Of a stretch of 64,000 nt of DNA, positions 31,372 to 42,938 are shown piece after piece. How positions within the stretch are numbered: the stretch's first letter is position 1; every line of letters starts with the position of its first letter. The translations under genes and the position numbers were made by a program. Origin of the DNA: Kuschelorhynchus macadamiae (Eukaryota > Arthropoda > Insecta > Coleoptera > Curculionidae); the NCBI GenBank assembly GCA_030620095.1, contig JAUTXW010004470.1, positions 682,001 to 746,000 of the forward strand, in the 5' to 3' direction. Below the pieces are notes generated by a model. The model made no database searches and was not told where the DNA came from. It was given only the letters and a program-made list of their open reading frames with translations.

Positions 31372-32616
31372 ATGTCCCTCAGTATCACCCCATATTACCT
31401 ACTATTTCCCCATTATTCATTATACTGCAGAGAATACCATATTCATGGGGGCACAGCAATATATGGAAACGTAGAAACGAACATAAAAGACCTAAGCACA
31501 ATAGCAAACTACGGTTATGAAATGGACATAGAATGTTGCGGCATTGAACACAAAGCCAGTAGCACAGTTGTGATTGTCGTATATAGACCTCCTAATGGGA
31601 ACATGGCAGTATTCATAGATCAAATGACTGCACTTCTAACCTCAGCAACAAAAATTTGTCCAAACATCATCCTATGTGGAGATTTCAACATAGACAGCTC
31701 AAAAAAATCTCATATAAACTACAAACTACTGAATGATGTCCTGCTGTCGTTTGGTCTAAATAACTTTTGCACAGCCATTTCTTCTATTGATTATATGATC
31801 ACCAATATCTGTAAATTAAAAATTAAGTGTAATGTTACTGAACCCCATATCTCAGACCACCGCTTACTGGAACTTTACATTGAAACCAGCAATGAGACAG
31901 AGAAAACACCAAAGAAATATCAGACAATTCGAATATTAAAAGACAAAAATGTCACAGATTTTAAAGAAAAATTGAAGCATGAAAGCTGGGAAGGCATATA
32001 TTCACTGGAGATCGACATCGCCTTTAAGAGCTTCATGGATACAATCTTGTGGCATTTTAACATAATATGCCCACAAAAAAGTGTAGAAAATAGAACAACA
32101 TGCCAGAAAAGCACATGGATTACACCAGAACTGCTCAACCAAAAACAGGAAGTTAAAGATATATATGATCTCATGATCTCTACAATATCCACCGACTTAA
32201 GAGAGCTATACAAAGAAAAAAGAAAGGCCTACAGAAAATAAATTACGCTGACCAAAAGGAACCACCACAAAAATATAATTGAAACAGCTACAAATCCTTC
32301 AAAAGCAGTATGGAATCTTATAAACTCGGAACTTGGCAAACAAAAGAGAAATAACATCGAAAATATCAAGATAAATGACGAAGTGATTACAGAAAAACAA
32401 AGGATAGCAGACTCATTTGCAGACTACTTCTCGACCATCGCAACAAGAACAATCGAAAACCACTTTGGAAATAACACATCTTCTATTCCAACAATGGGCT
32501 TATACGTTGATCATACAATATTTTTATACCCAGTTACAACAGAAGAGGTAGAAAAAATAATAATGTCTCTAAAGAACAAAAAGTCTACTTTGATCACTTT
32601 CCAGCATCTCTCCTAA
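31372..32616 (+). pseudogene. LINE ORF2 5' part: endonuclease and linker
   Basis: Reads HGGTAIYG, CCGIEHK, VYRPPNGN, NIILCGDFNIDSS and HISDHRLLEL, the catalytic YRPP, GDxN and SDH motifs of an APE-type endonuclease. The nucleophile-pocket N-terminus is missing. A linker follows with LLNQKQEVKDIYDLM. An in-frame TAA at 32239-32241 breaks the frame once. The same frame then runs on to about 32590 (DSFADYFSTIATRTIENHF, VTTEEVEKIIMSLKNKKST), where a frameshift occurs. Confidence 0.88.
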
Positions 32617-32645
32617 AGAATGCATGTGATGAGTTAAAGGAACCA

Positions 32646-34026
32646 TTGCGGGTGATCTTAAATACTTCACAGAGTAGTGGAAAATTCCCAACCATGCTCA
32701 AATTAGCTATAGTAGTTCCAATCTTCAAAAAAGGGGATCATCAAAACATAGAAAATTATAGACCCATCTCACTCCTGGAGTTGCTTCTCAAAAGTGTTCG
32801 AGCGTGCAATATACAATCGACTTCAAGCATTCTTGGTTAAATACAATATCCTCGGACCAGAACAGCATGGATTTCAACCAGAAAAGTCAACCGAGACCGC
32901 ATCTCTTGAACTTGCAGATTTTGTCTATGGAGAGCTGGAACTCAACCGCTTTGTGGTGGCAATATTTTTTGATCTATCTCGTGCCTTTGACACCATAAAC
33001 TTGGAGTTTATCTCTCAGAAACTAGACAGAATTGGCGTAAGAGGAACAGCAAACTCATTAATTATGTCATTCCTTACTGAGAGAAAACTTCTCGTAAAAG
33101 TAGAAGATCGGCTTTCTGGAGGACATGACTTGAATATTGGAGCTGCACAAGGATCTGTATTGGCGCCACTTTTATTTTTAATATATATAAATGATCTCCA
33201 AATACCAGACATGACTATCAAGTATGCTGACGACACTACAGCTCTTATTTCAGCCGGAAGTGAACTAGAATTGAACAGAAGGATTGACCAGGTTTTGAAT
33301 GACATGAATAAGTGGTGCTTCTCAAATCAACTCGTCCTAAACAAAAACAAAACTATCATGGTCCCCTTCTTCAAACTGAAACCAAGAGCAGCACTGAATG
33401 GAAGCGAGTCACTAGCAAAATACTTGGGCAGCTACGTGGACTCAAAGTTATCATGGGAAAATCAAATAGAACATGTTTCTAACAAACTGAGCACATCATA
33501 CTATGCACTGCTGAAACTAAGGCAAGATGTTCCTATAACATCTCTACTAACAGCATATTATGGTATGGTACACCCACATCTTAGTTACAATATAATACTG
33601 TGGGGACAAGCTACTGACGTAAATCGGGTATTGGTAGCACAAAAACGAATTATTCGGTTAATATTTAATTTAAGACCTCTGGAGACATGTAGGACAGTGT
33701 TCAGATCACAAGAAATATTGACAGTGACATCAATTTACATATACAAATGTGCCCTCTATGTAAATACGAATAAAAAACGTTTTACAAGGAACTCTGAACT
33801 GCATCGCTACCAAACCAGAAATAAAGATAACCTGGTTTTCCCAATTCACAAATGTGCTTTTTATGAAAAATCGCCAAGCTATGCATGTATAAGAATTTTC
33901 AATAGAATACCAGAACATATAAAAGAATGCAACTCACATCGCCAATTTAAAATAAAACTTAGGAAATATTTAACTCAGAAAGCATTTTACTCATTGAAAG
34001 AATTTTTTGATGATGCAGAAAATTAA
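32646..34026 (+). pseudogene. LINE ORF2 reverse transcriptase and C-terminal tail
   Basis: 32646-32785 is in a shifted frame and carries KLAIVVPIFKKGD and ENYRPISLL (RT motifs 1-2). A second shift near 32785 restores the original frame, which is then open for 410 codons. It includes FFDLSRAFDTI (motif A), GAAQGSVLAPLLFLIYINDL (motif B) and IKYADDTTALI (motif C with both aspartates), KYLGSYVDSKLSWENQI and a tail to YSLKEFFDDAEN. It is the most intact RT in the window, though translation as one protein is impossible. Confidence 0.9.
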
Positions 34027-34281
34027 GGATTGAATTGTTTTATTCTTCTTTATATATGTGTATACATCTTGTGCTAGTCTAACTAATTGTAAGTTTTTCT
34101 TCTTTTTTTTTGACATTTTGATTGTAACTGCATATTTGTAAGTTTTAAATTGTTTATTTTTTGGCATCCCATTTTATTTCATTTATTTATAGTTTATAGT
34201 TTATTAATATGACGAAACCATTGTCAATGTAGATGACCTAATGGAATGAATAAATGATTATTATTATTATTATTATTATAC

Positions 34282-34560
34282 CTCCACAAAGTCAAAGTCA
34301 AAAATCGCTTTATTTGTTATAAAGAGTAAACTCTTGTGAATAAGCTTCCATAAATTACAAGACATTCAACTGATATGGTCTAAATTAAACATACATAAAT
34401 AGTACAACAAACAATATTTAAATACCCAATTAACACTAAGAATATCTTTATAAAAACAGTTAAAATTTGAACAAGATTGAAACTTAGTGCAATAAATGGA
34501 TGATGAAGCTTAACAAATCAATCAAAGTGGATCAAATCGTATCTATTTAATCGTCTCCAG
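34282..34560 (-). mobile_element. probable LINE 3'UTR with (caaagt)n tail
   Basis: The left end reads caaagtcaaagtcaaaaatcg followed by ctttatttg. In minus orientation this is an A+T-rich 3' end closing on a short repeated unit, similar in form to the 3' ends at 44.70 kb (caaatacaaatac) and 52.86 kb (agaaagaaagaaa). No coding region is attached. Confidence 0.45.
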
Positions 34561-35465
34561 CAAGTCAACATATGCGGTTCAGTCTCCAGGGAGATTCTTG
34601 TGACATCGGGTGTCCAGCAGGGTTCGCATGTGGGTCCAGTTCTCTTTCTGCTCTTTATAAATGATATAATATCCTGTTTCCAATTTTCTGAATGTCTTTT
34701 ATATGCAGAAGACTTAAAATTCTTCTCACCAGTCTCCTCAGACTCCAATCCTCTACAGTCTGATATGGAAAGGCTCGTCAAATGGTGCAGAACTAATTAT
34801 CTCTCTCTTAACATCTCGAAATGTAAAGTGCTCCGTTTTCACAAATGTATTAATACCATACCCTCCACCTACTTCATAGATAATGTAAACCTTGAAGTTG
34901 TTAGTTCTTTCACGGACCTAGATGTTATTTTTGACGAAAATCTTACCTTTAATCTACATATTGATAACATTGTACTTAAGGGTTTTAGACTTCTGGGTTT
35001 TATAAAGCGACATACGAGACACGTAACATACCAAAGCAATTGGGTGTCTCTATAACTCATTGGTTTGTAGCGTTCTAGAATATTGTTGTACAATATGGAG
35101 TCCATTATACCAGTGTCAGATCGACAGAATTGAAAAGGTGCAAAATAGGTTTTCAAAATACCTCTTACATAAATTGCATTTCCCATATCAAGGTCTGTCA
35201 TCTAATACTAAAGCTCTTTTTTGCGGCCTTCAAACCCTTGAATTTAGAAGAAAGAAGGCACTTCTGGTCTTTTTGCATAAATTGGTGAATGGGGGGATTG
35301 ACTGTGAAGTGCTGCTTGGATCAGTCCCGTTTTAGTGCCTATTTGAAGAACAAGACAATCACAGCTGTTTGTTGAAAGGTACCACCGTACAAATTATGGG
35401 GATCGAGGCATCTATAGTGCGACTGCCGCGAAATCAACATAAACATTCAACAAGTTTACAAGCTT
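34560..35465 (+). mobile_element. LINE fragment: RT catalytic half and C-terminal tail
   Basis: Open at 34600-35055: TSGVQQGSHVGPVLFLLFINDI (motif B), LLYAEDLKFF (motif C with Glu replacing the first Asp), WCRTNYLSLNISKCKVL and IFDENLTFNLHIDNIV. After a frameshift, 35060-35335 gives LEYCCTIWSPLYQCQIDRIEKVQNRF and RRKKALLVFLHKLVNG. This layout is Jockey-like (YADDLK, EYxxxIWSP). The N-terminal RT and endonuclease are absent. Confidence 0.85.
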
Positions 35466-36109
35466 AGAATAATAGAAGGATTTTCCAAATTTAAAAAATA
35501 TAAATTATTTATTATTTTCTGTTTGGAAATATTTATAGGGGGGTCATTGACCATATGACCTAATGGAGGATCCTCCACTGAACATATATAAAATCTCCCA
35601 AAAAGATCAGTAGAGACAAATTCAAATCTACAATTTATGCTGAATGCTCAGGTGATTTATATAAAAAGATGTTGAAGTATGGGAATATATATATAGATTG
35701 GGAACGTCTACCTGTTTATGAAGATCTCACAATAGCAAGGTGCTATAGATGCCAAGGATTTCATCATAAGAGTACTAAATGTACAAAGAAGGAAGTGTGT
35801 GCTAACTGCTGAAGAACATAATACCATTGAATGTGTAAATGAAACAAAAAAATGTGTCAATTGCGTGACTGCCAACAGGCAATACAAAATGCAATATATT
35901 ACCAGTCATAGTGCATTAGACGAGAACTGTCTGTCAAAGTATTTATTCATGCTTTTACAAAATGTTTGCACATGTCAATATGATACTAAGCCTAAAAAAA
36001 AAGAAATATAGTGCCTGTGCTTAATTAAGATTATAATACAGTAAATGTCAAACAGAAAATAGCTAAAATTACTTTAAAACAAACAGACAGTTCAGAGAAC
36101 AGAAATAAA

Positions 36110-36500
36110 CACAATAAAATTAAACAAGATTACAATAAGAATACTTCACAAAACAAAATGTCACAATAAACTAGCTAAAATGTGTGTTGTTAAAATTAAA
36201 AGTATAAAATTCATCAAGGGTCATCATTGGTCTAAAAGAAAACACTTAATTTTATTTAAAAACACTTTTGGTGTTAGTTCCTTTACATTCTTAGGAAGCA
36301 TATTGAACATTTTAGGAGCATGATAATTTATTGCAAATCTAGATTTGTTAATTCTATAGGATGTGATTAAAAAGTTATCATTATTTCTAGTTTGATATGA
36401 GTGAATCTCATTTAACCTCTCATTTAACCTAACATATTCACTCCCAGATTCCGCTGCATGTCCCCAAGAGAGCAGGGCATAAGAAATGTGGGACTAAAAT
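36110..36500 (-). mobile_element. inserted LINE 3' end
   Basis: The minus strand encodes an ORF2 C-terminal tail: HISYALLSWGHAAESG, IHSYQTRNNDNFLI and NYHAPKMFNMLPKNVKEL, ending in FLNKIKCFLL. It lies between the ORF1 knuckles and ORF2 of the plus-strand LINE, in opposite orientation, so it is a separate short insertion. Confidence 0.7.
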
Positions 36501-37510
36501 ATCACCGGGGACTAATAATAAATAAAACTGATTATAGTTAATTAGTGCATAATGGTAAACCATTTACAACATGAAATACTTAACATTATCAATGAAGAAA
36601 ATGGTTCTCGGAGTGTAATGGTGGATAGTGCGCAAATTCAGGAAATATCAAGTAGCAATAAATGTTTCTTATATATTATTCTACACCACTATTTTAACAT
36701 TAGGAGTATAAACAGAAATATTGATAATTTACTTACTTTTGTAGAGTCCTATGATTTGCAATTTATAGATATCATCGTTTTAAGTGAGGCATTTCAACCT
36801 TTCATCAACTGCTAACTATAATATACTAGAGTATCAGTTTTTCTATAATGAATCAGATGATAACAAGAATGATGGTTATAATCTTAGTAAAGGAGGGCAT
36901 TCAGGTTGACTTTTTAAGTACTCGGTTAAATAATTCAAAGATAACTCTTGGTAGAATAATAATGGAGATTGATAACATATTAGTTGGAATAACTGACATT
37001 TAAAAACCTCCACCGATTTCACAGATAGAATTAATTTGTGATATACAGTCTTTTTTAGAAAATTCAGCAACTTCCAAATTTTTCTAGGCAATATTAACAT
37101 AAATATTTAGATTGACAATGACAATAATGTTGTTAATTATCCAGCTGTAATCTTATATAAGAACTGTGACGAGGCCATTATCCAAAAGTTGTATAGATCA
37201 TATATTTGTTAAGCAAAAAGATAAATCAAATAACCTTTATATAAATTCTCGTATTTTTAAGGAAGATATAACAGATCACAGTCCTGTCATATTACTTACT
37301 TATTACCAAAACCTTTAATAAATTCTCCCAAAACTACAATAAAACTAATCTAAATATAATAAAATTTAAAAAGAAACTGGGTGAATGTGACTAGTCACCT
37401 GTTATAAATGAAGACAATCTGGAAATAGCTACAAAAATATTTCTAAATACATATAGGGAATTATTGAATGATGCTACAGAAACATATACGGTGAATGTTA
37501 AAAGATACAA

Positions 37511-37770
37511 AAAAAAAGCTGGATCAGTGAGGGGATAATTATAACTATCAAAATCAGGGATGAGATGAGAAAAATCTATATAAAAAGTATCATAATCTAT
37601 TAAATAAATTATTACATAAATAAAACAAATAGGAAAAAAAAGATTAAAAAAAAAGCTGGATCAGTGAGGGGATAATTATAACTATCAAAATCAGGGATGA
37701 GATGAGAAAAATCTATATAAAAAGTATCATAATCTATTAAATAAATTATTACATAAACAAAAGAAATAGG
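37511..37770. repeat. tandem duplication, period 137 bp
   Basis: A block of about 123 bases (aaaaaagctggatcagtgag to caaataggg-type sequence) at 37511-37633 is repeated at 37648-37770 with only a few differences. It lies in the decayed linker region of the plus-strand LINE. Confidence 0.92.
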
Positions 37771-38526
37771 GATAAAATTGAAAATAATAAAAATAACATG
37801 ATAAAACTTTAAGAAATTATTAATATTACTTATGAAAATAATAACAAAACCAATATTTGCATTAACATTAAAAATAATTTAGGTGAAAACTTATCTGATC
37901 CAGTTGAAATGGCTAATTTCTGTAATCAATACTTAGGTAATATCGGCTAAGTTACTTAAGTAAATGGCCAAAGATATTCCTCCTCCCCAAGACAAGTTTC
38001 AAGAAGTAGATCTACATATTCAAAATTTCAAAATTCAATTTTTTTCACTCCTGTCACAGAAAATGAATTAATTAAACATATTGCTTCCTTAAAAAATAAT
38101 AGCTCACTGGGTTATGACGGCAATCGGGCGGAAACAATAAAAGAAACTCACTTGGAAATAATGGACCCTCTCTTACATATATTTAATCTGGCTTTAGAAA
38201 AAGGAATTGTACCAAGTAATTTCAAATTAACTGTGATAACTCCCATACATAAATCAGGGACCACAACTTCAATAAATAATTACAGACCAATAAGCCTAAT
38301 AACCAATTTTGCAAAATTGTTAGAAAAATGTGTAAAAGACAGATTATCACTTTTTCTTACAGACAATAATGTTATTTCTTGTAATCAGTTTGGGTTGGTT
38401 GGGGGTGTTTGCACTACAGAGGCTATGCATAGGCTTGTAACAGAGGTTTTAGGTAACTTAAATATGGATAAAAAATGTTAAGCTGTGTTTTTAGACCTAG
38501 CCAAAGCTTTTGGATACTGTACCCCA

Positions 38527-38819
38527 TGTTGGAGATAGGAGATAATAAAAGATACAATTTAACTAAATAGGATTATATTTGGAACACATATTTAACAAGT
38601 TTTAGAAAAGAAATTAATATTGTGTCTTTTCTCAATGTTATAAAATTCCAGACTAAATAACAATATGCTTAAGTAAGAACGAAAACGACATGCTACGTGC
38701 TAGGCACTTATTTTATTCCCCGAATCAAAAACAGATAAAGGATTATGGTTCCGCACCGCATAAAGACTTACTCTTATGTGTAAATAATTATGGTTGAATA
38801 TAAGATTAAGATTCCAACA
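38527..38819 (-). repeat. copia 3' LTR
   Basis: 293 bases, beginning TGTTGGAGATAGG and ending ATTCCAACA on the plus strand, so its ends form the inverted repeat TGTTGGA/TCCAACA. It is closely similar to 50068-50334, from which it differs by a 26-bp net insertion (agataaagg-containing block) and scattered substitutions. Confidence 0.93.
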
Positions 38820-38869
38820 TCCTCCCGCAACTATAATTATTTCTCCCTCAGTTAAACAGACCAACCTTA

Positions 38870-39930
38870 GTGCTTAAATATTCTAACCTAATTTTACCTA
38901 GTGGCTTGGTCAACATGTCAGCTATCATGTTTTCCGTCGGACAATACTCAAAGTCAATAGTTTTACTTTGATACAATTCCTTGTCAAAGTGGTACTTTGT
39001 ATCAACATGCTTTGTCCGATTGCTGAATTTAGGATTTGCGAATTGCTTAAAAGCAGCTTTGGTTATCTTCGTACCTAACTACCTTTGGTTCTAGATCTGA
39101 AAACTCTTATTGCTTGTTTTAACCAAATTGCTTCTTGACATCCTTCAGTCAGTGCTATGTACTCGGCTTCCGTAGATGATAATGATACGCAACTCTGCTT
39201 TCTACAACCTTAATTAATCGATGCACCCCTAAATATGAATATGTATTCACTATTAAATTTTCTATCTTTATTTTCTGCCCAATCAGCCTCTGCATACCCA
39301 TATAATACACTGTCTTTACCACATTCTTCTAATATTAACTTTTTATATCTAGTTTTCTTTAAATATCTTAACACTCTTTTTGCTTCATTCCAGTCAACTT
39401 CTGTTGGATCTTTATTGTGTTGACTTAATATAGTCACACTAGCTAATATATCTGGTCTTGAATTTATTGCAACATATAATAATCCGCCGATCAATTGTTG
39501 ATATATTTCACTATTTTTCATAGGTTTTTGTCGATCAACCTTATAATATCCAATATCTAATGGAATATTTGATTCTTTTGAGTCTTTCATCCCGAATTTG
39601 CTTAACAGCTTATCTATATACCCTGCTTGATTTAGACTATATATTCCTTGATCGTTCCTTGCAATCTTTATACCCAAATAATTTTTCAGTAGCCCCAAAC
39701 TTGTTATCTCAAAATGATCTTTAAGTTTTTCTTCAAACAAGTCAATAACTCATATCTTTTGCTGCAATTACTCTTACGAAATTCATCTTTTGTCAAAACT
39801 TCGTCGAGTTTCTCGTTTCAAATTCTAGCAGACTGTTTAAACCCATAGATTTCCTCTTCCATGGCTTTTCTCCATTTTTCGCTATTGTTTCCCTTAAGAG
39901 CTTCCTGAACATGTCTAGGCTCTATTTCCT
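38870..39930 (-). pseudogene. copia RT and RNase H, catalytic core deleted
   Basis: Only fragments of the RT N-part remain (EPRHVQEALKG, KWRKAMEEEI), joined directly to YGFKQSARI and FRKSNCSK. The block that should contain the catalytic YVDD is absent, and sequence resumes at LFEEKLKDHFEITSLGLLKNYLG. From there 39740-39210 is open: PMKNSEIYQQLIGGLLYVA, RPDILASVTILSQ, EAKRVLRYLK and ADWAENKDRK. RNase H continues in broken frames (VSLSSTEAEY) to about 38870. Confidence 0.88.
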
Positions 39931-40545
39931 CTAGCTCAACAAGTTTTGCCATATAACGCTCAGGTGGAACACCTTAGTTATCCTACTTGATTTACCTCGA
40001 GCGTCTCCGTCCTCTGTCTCAAACTCGCATTTGCTTGGTTGATAGCTGTCATCACTGTCATAAGATTGTTCTGTACTCAAACTGTCATATGTGCTAGATT
40101 TCTCCGAAGCACTTTCTATTTCCTCATTATTATTTTCAAAATCTGTAAATGCATCTTCCTGTCCATCGCCGGCGTCAGTGTCGTTTGTCTCTACAATGTC
40201 TTGTTCTTTTTCGAACTCAATAGATACTTTTTCACTTTTAAATTTCTTTTTCTTCACACATGTATTTCTTTCAGGAAACACTACACTGCGATTACTTTTT
40301 ATACGCCCTGTATCTATATCTAACAACCTATATGCTTTAGATTCAGTAGAATACCTCACAAACACTAGTGGCTCCGCTTTTTCATCAAATTTATTTTTAA
40401 TTTGTTCCTTTGGGATGTGACTTAAAACTTTTAATCCAAATATTTGCAAAGTCGACACGTCAGGTTTAACTTTGTGCCATAGCTCAAAAGGCGTTTTCTC
40501 TTTTGATTTGGTAGGTAGTCGATTTTGCAGATAATTGGCTGTAAC
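39931..40545 (-). pseudogene. copia integrase C-terminal part and linker to RT
   Basis: Continues the integrase after the LINE: TANYLQNRLPTKSKEKTPFELWHKVKPD, then LQIFGLKVLSHIPKEQIKNKFD, FVRYSTESKAYRLLD and SNRSVVFPE. These are the conserved post-core motifs (GYS, KGYR, SRDVxFxE). An acidic linker with DTDAGDGQEDAF and YDSDDSY runs to the RT start. The frame is open for 175 codons. Confidence 0.88.
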
Positions 40546-42938
40546 TATTTATTTATATATAATAATAATGTCACACATAAATGCTTACATACGTCAGGTA
40601 GTGAAATAACTTAAATGGTAATTATAATCAAAATGTTAAAATACATATAAAGCAAAATAATACAGATAAAGGTAAAAACTAATCACGTACAGATTATGTA
40701 ACATGTAACAGAATAACAAATTCCACACATAAGTGCTAACATTTATAATTGCAAAGTAAAAACTTTATAGAAAATGAGACAATGATTGAGTTCAATTAAA
40801 TTTTGAGCAGATTTCAATCTTTCACCGTGAAAACTGTCCACAGCGATTCCAGAAACTCATTGATGCTATAAACCCTTAAGGAGACAAGAAACAAGGGTCC
40901 TTTTAAATGGCCTAAATTCCAAACTTGTAATCTCCAGAGATATCTTGTTAAAATATTTGACTGCATATTAGTCTAGGCCGTTTTGACACCTTCGCACTCT
41001 GCGGTGCGGCACCGAGAGATCCTCCCTTCCCCAAGTCCTAAGGCCATGAATCTCGCCATTGGTCAGGTAATTGGATTTATTGTGGTAAACATACAAGATG
41101 TTTTGCAGTATATATATATACAGGGAAATGTCAAAACACCCAATCCAGTAAAGGCATCCCGACAATCCTCCCTGTATCCTAAACCGGCGATAGGACAGGT
41201 GTGAGTGACACAAGGCGAAATAAGCGGTTCTAAGTACCTCTGCAGAGACAACCCTCGCAAGACTGCGAAGGAAATAAATATTACTACTAAGTTTCCTTGC
41301 AACAGCATCTGCCTGCTGGCCCCAGTTCAGTTCAGAGTCTAAATAAACTCCTAGGAATTTAACAGAGCTTACAGTACAAAAAGGTGTCTCCTCCAGTCTG
41401 CGCAATGAAAAGATCATATAGTTAGTCTTGTCTTTGTTTAATGTTAAACCATTGCTCTGAAACCATCGCTCCACCTCCAACTGCACCACACAAGTCCTGT
41501 CAACCAGGCTTTGAAGGCTATCATCAGTAACGGAGGCAGTCGTGTCATCGGCAAACAAAACATAACGCCCCACATGATTTTCTAGGGGAAGATTATTAAT
41601 AAAAATTAAGAAAAGTAAGGGCCCCAGAATGGAACCCTGGGGTACCTCGAAGGTTAATGCCTCCCTCGCCGATGTCACGCCACCATTGCTTACCACTTGA
41701 GTACAGTTACTTAAATATGATTTAATTAGGCTAGCTGAATTTTCGCCAAATCCATATAGCAATAGTCTTCTAATTAACAGGTCATGCGGGATGCAGTCAA
41801 ATGCTTTGCTTAAGTCACAGAACATTGTGCTGACATAGTTTGTGCTATGAAAGGCATCAGATATAAATGTAGTCAGATCTAAGATAGCTGAAGCCGTGCC
41901 AAATCCCTCTCTAAAACCAAACTGTCTCTCAGATAATAAGTTGTTAGTTTCTAGATATTTTAAAATTCTATTAGCGATGGATTTTTCTAGGATCTTTGAC
42001 AGAACCGGTAGCAATGAGATTGGCCGATAATTGGTTAGATCATCGTGATCACCCTTTTTTAGAATTGGGATTACCAGGGCTGTCTTCCAGATACTGGGAA
42101 AGACAGACTCCCGTATACATCTGTTAATTGTATAGTAACTGGGGTGATAAGCAGCTGACGCACCCCCTTCAACAATCTCACAGGCAAACCAAAAATATCC
42201 CTACTACTTTTGTTTTTTAATTTGTTAAAAATATCCCTGATCTCTTTGAAGGAGAACTCCTCAATCTCAAAATTTATCACAGGAGTATTAGGAACAGTGA
42301 ATGGTGAAAACTTTATACTTATTTGGCTATTAATTAGAAGGTTAGGCACAACATTGACAAAAGAATCATTAAATTGATTGACCGTGATGCTGCTTGAGGT
42401 TGTCTGAAATTTTTAGTTTTATTATTTGAGTTATTTATATGATTATTATGATAATTTCGTTTAGCATTAGCAATAGCCTCCTTGTAAGTTTTATTAAAGT
42501 ATTTTTTTGTTTGAATATTTGATGTTGTTGGGTACATTTTACATATATTACAAAGAAATTTTAAGTGCTCTCGCATGTTTTTTAATTCCTTATTAAACCA
42601 GTGTTTATGTCTGTTCTTTTGGTTAGACATCACCGTTTTCTCAGGAAATGGAGTTTCATAGGCCTTCTGAAATTTTGAATTGAAAACCTCAGTCACCTCC
42701 TCGACATTCATGCTCATATCAGATATAAAATCCCAACAAGTATTCTCCAGTATTCTAAAAAAATTATTTTTACCTATTTCAGTAACTGGTCTAAAAGTTG
42801 TTTTTATAGTTTTGTTGTTATTGGGTGTCAATATGGGAACATGTATCAGTTGCGCAAAATGGTCAGAAAAACCTGGATCCACCGTGCACACAGAAGCTGC
42901 ATCAACATTAAAATTGATAAATATATTGTCAATACAGT
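40546..42938 (-). mobile_element. LINE inserted in copia integrase, 5'-truncated
   Basis: Minus-strand LINE beginning at the end of the endonuclease (VDPGFSDHFAQL, with the SDH motif, near 42.88 kb). It continues through the linker (RHKHWFNKELKNMREHLKF, YFNKTYKEAIANAKRNYHNN), a short frame break near 42.34 kb and the RT. The RT is open for 348 codons (42014-40968): CDLSKAFDCIPHDLL, VPQGSILGPLLFLIFINNL, LFADDTTASV with both aspartates, and KFLGVYLDSELNWGQQ. The C-terminal tail ends at about 40.97 kb, followed by a 3'UTR to 40546. A probable small insertion or scramble occurs near 41.1-41.2 kb (SYRRFRIQGGLSG). Confidence 0.88.
40968..42014 (-). pseudogene. LINE RT domain, 348 codons open
   Basis: Contains RT motifs A (MFCDLSKAFDCI), B (VPQGSILGPLLF) and C (FADDTT) and the thumb region (SSVKFLGVYLD). 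The stretch before it (42.07-42.06 kb, WSPRF-type) lies in another frame, so the RPISLLPVLSKILEK motif is split by a frameshift. Downstream of SHLSY the expected VWG is replaced by RRFRIQGG..., a frameshifted or rearranged end. Confidence 0.85.

Larger units (their letters stand above)
31372..34280 (+). mobile_element. LINE, 5'-truncated, with well-preserved RT
   Basis: Plus-strand LINE starting inside the endonuclease and ending with an (ATT)n tail at about 34257-34280. It shares sequence with the LINE at 44.7-49.6 kb (IECCGIE, CPNIIL-GD-NIDS, YADDTT/FADDTS, YEKSPxYACI), so the two belong to one family. Domains in order are endonuclease, linker, RT and C-terminal tail. Damage is light: one in-frame stop and two compensating frameshifts. 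Confidence 0.9.
35590..38526 (+). mobile_element. LINE 5' part: ORF1 knuckles, endonuclease, RT start (split by copia)
   Basis: Zinc knuckles of ORF1 at 35.69-35.87 kb read RCYRCQGFHHKSTKC, CANC, ECVNETKKCVNC. ORF2 starts near 36670 with an endonuclease (FNIRSINRNIDNLLTF, DIIVLSEAFQ). The RT begins at about 38080 (NNSSLGYDG, KLTVITPIHKSG, NYRPISLITNFAKLLEK, FGLVGG) and is cut in motif A (VFLDLAKAF) at 38526 by the copia LTR. Many stops. The endonuclease YxP and GDxN region (36.9-37.1 kb) is decayed. A minus-strand LINE 3' end (36.11-36.50 kb) and a 137-bp-period tandem duplication lie inside. The RT and tail resume at about 50.6 and 51.1 kb. Confidence 0.8.
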
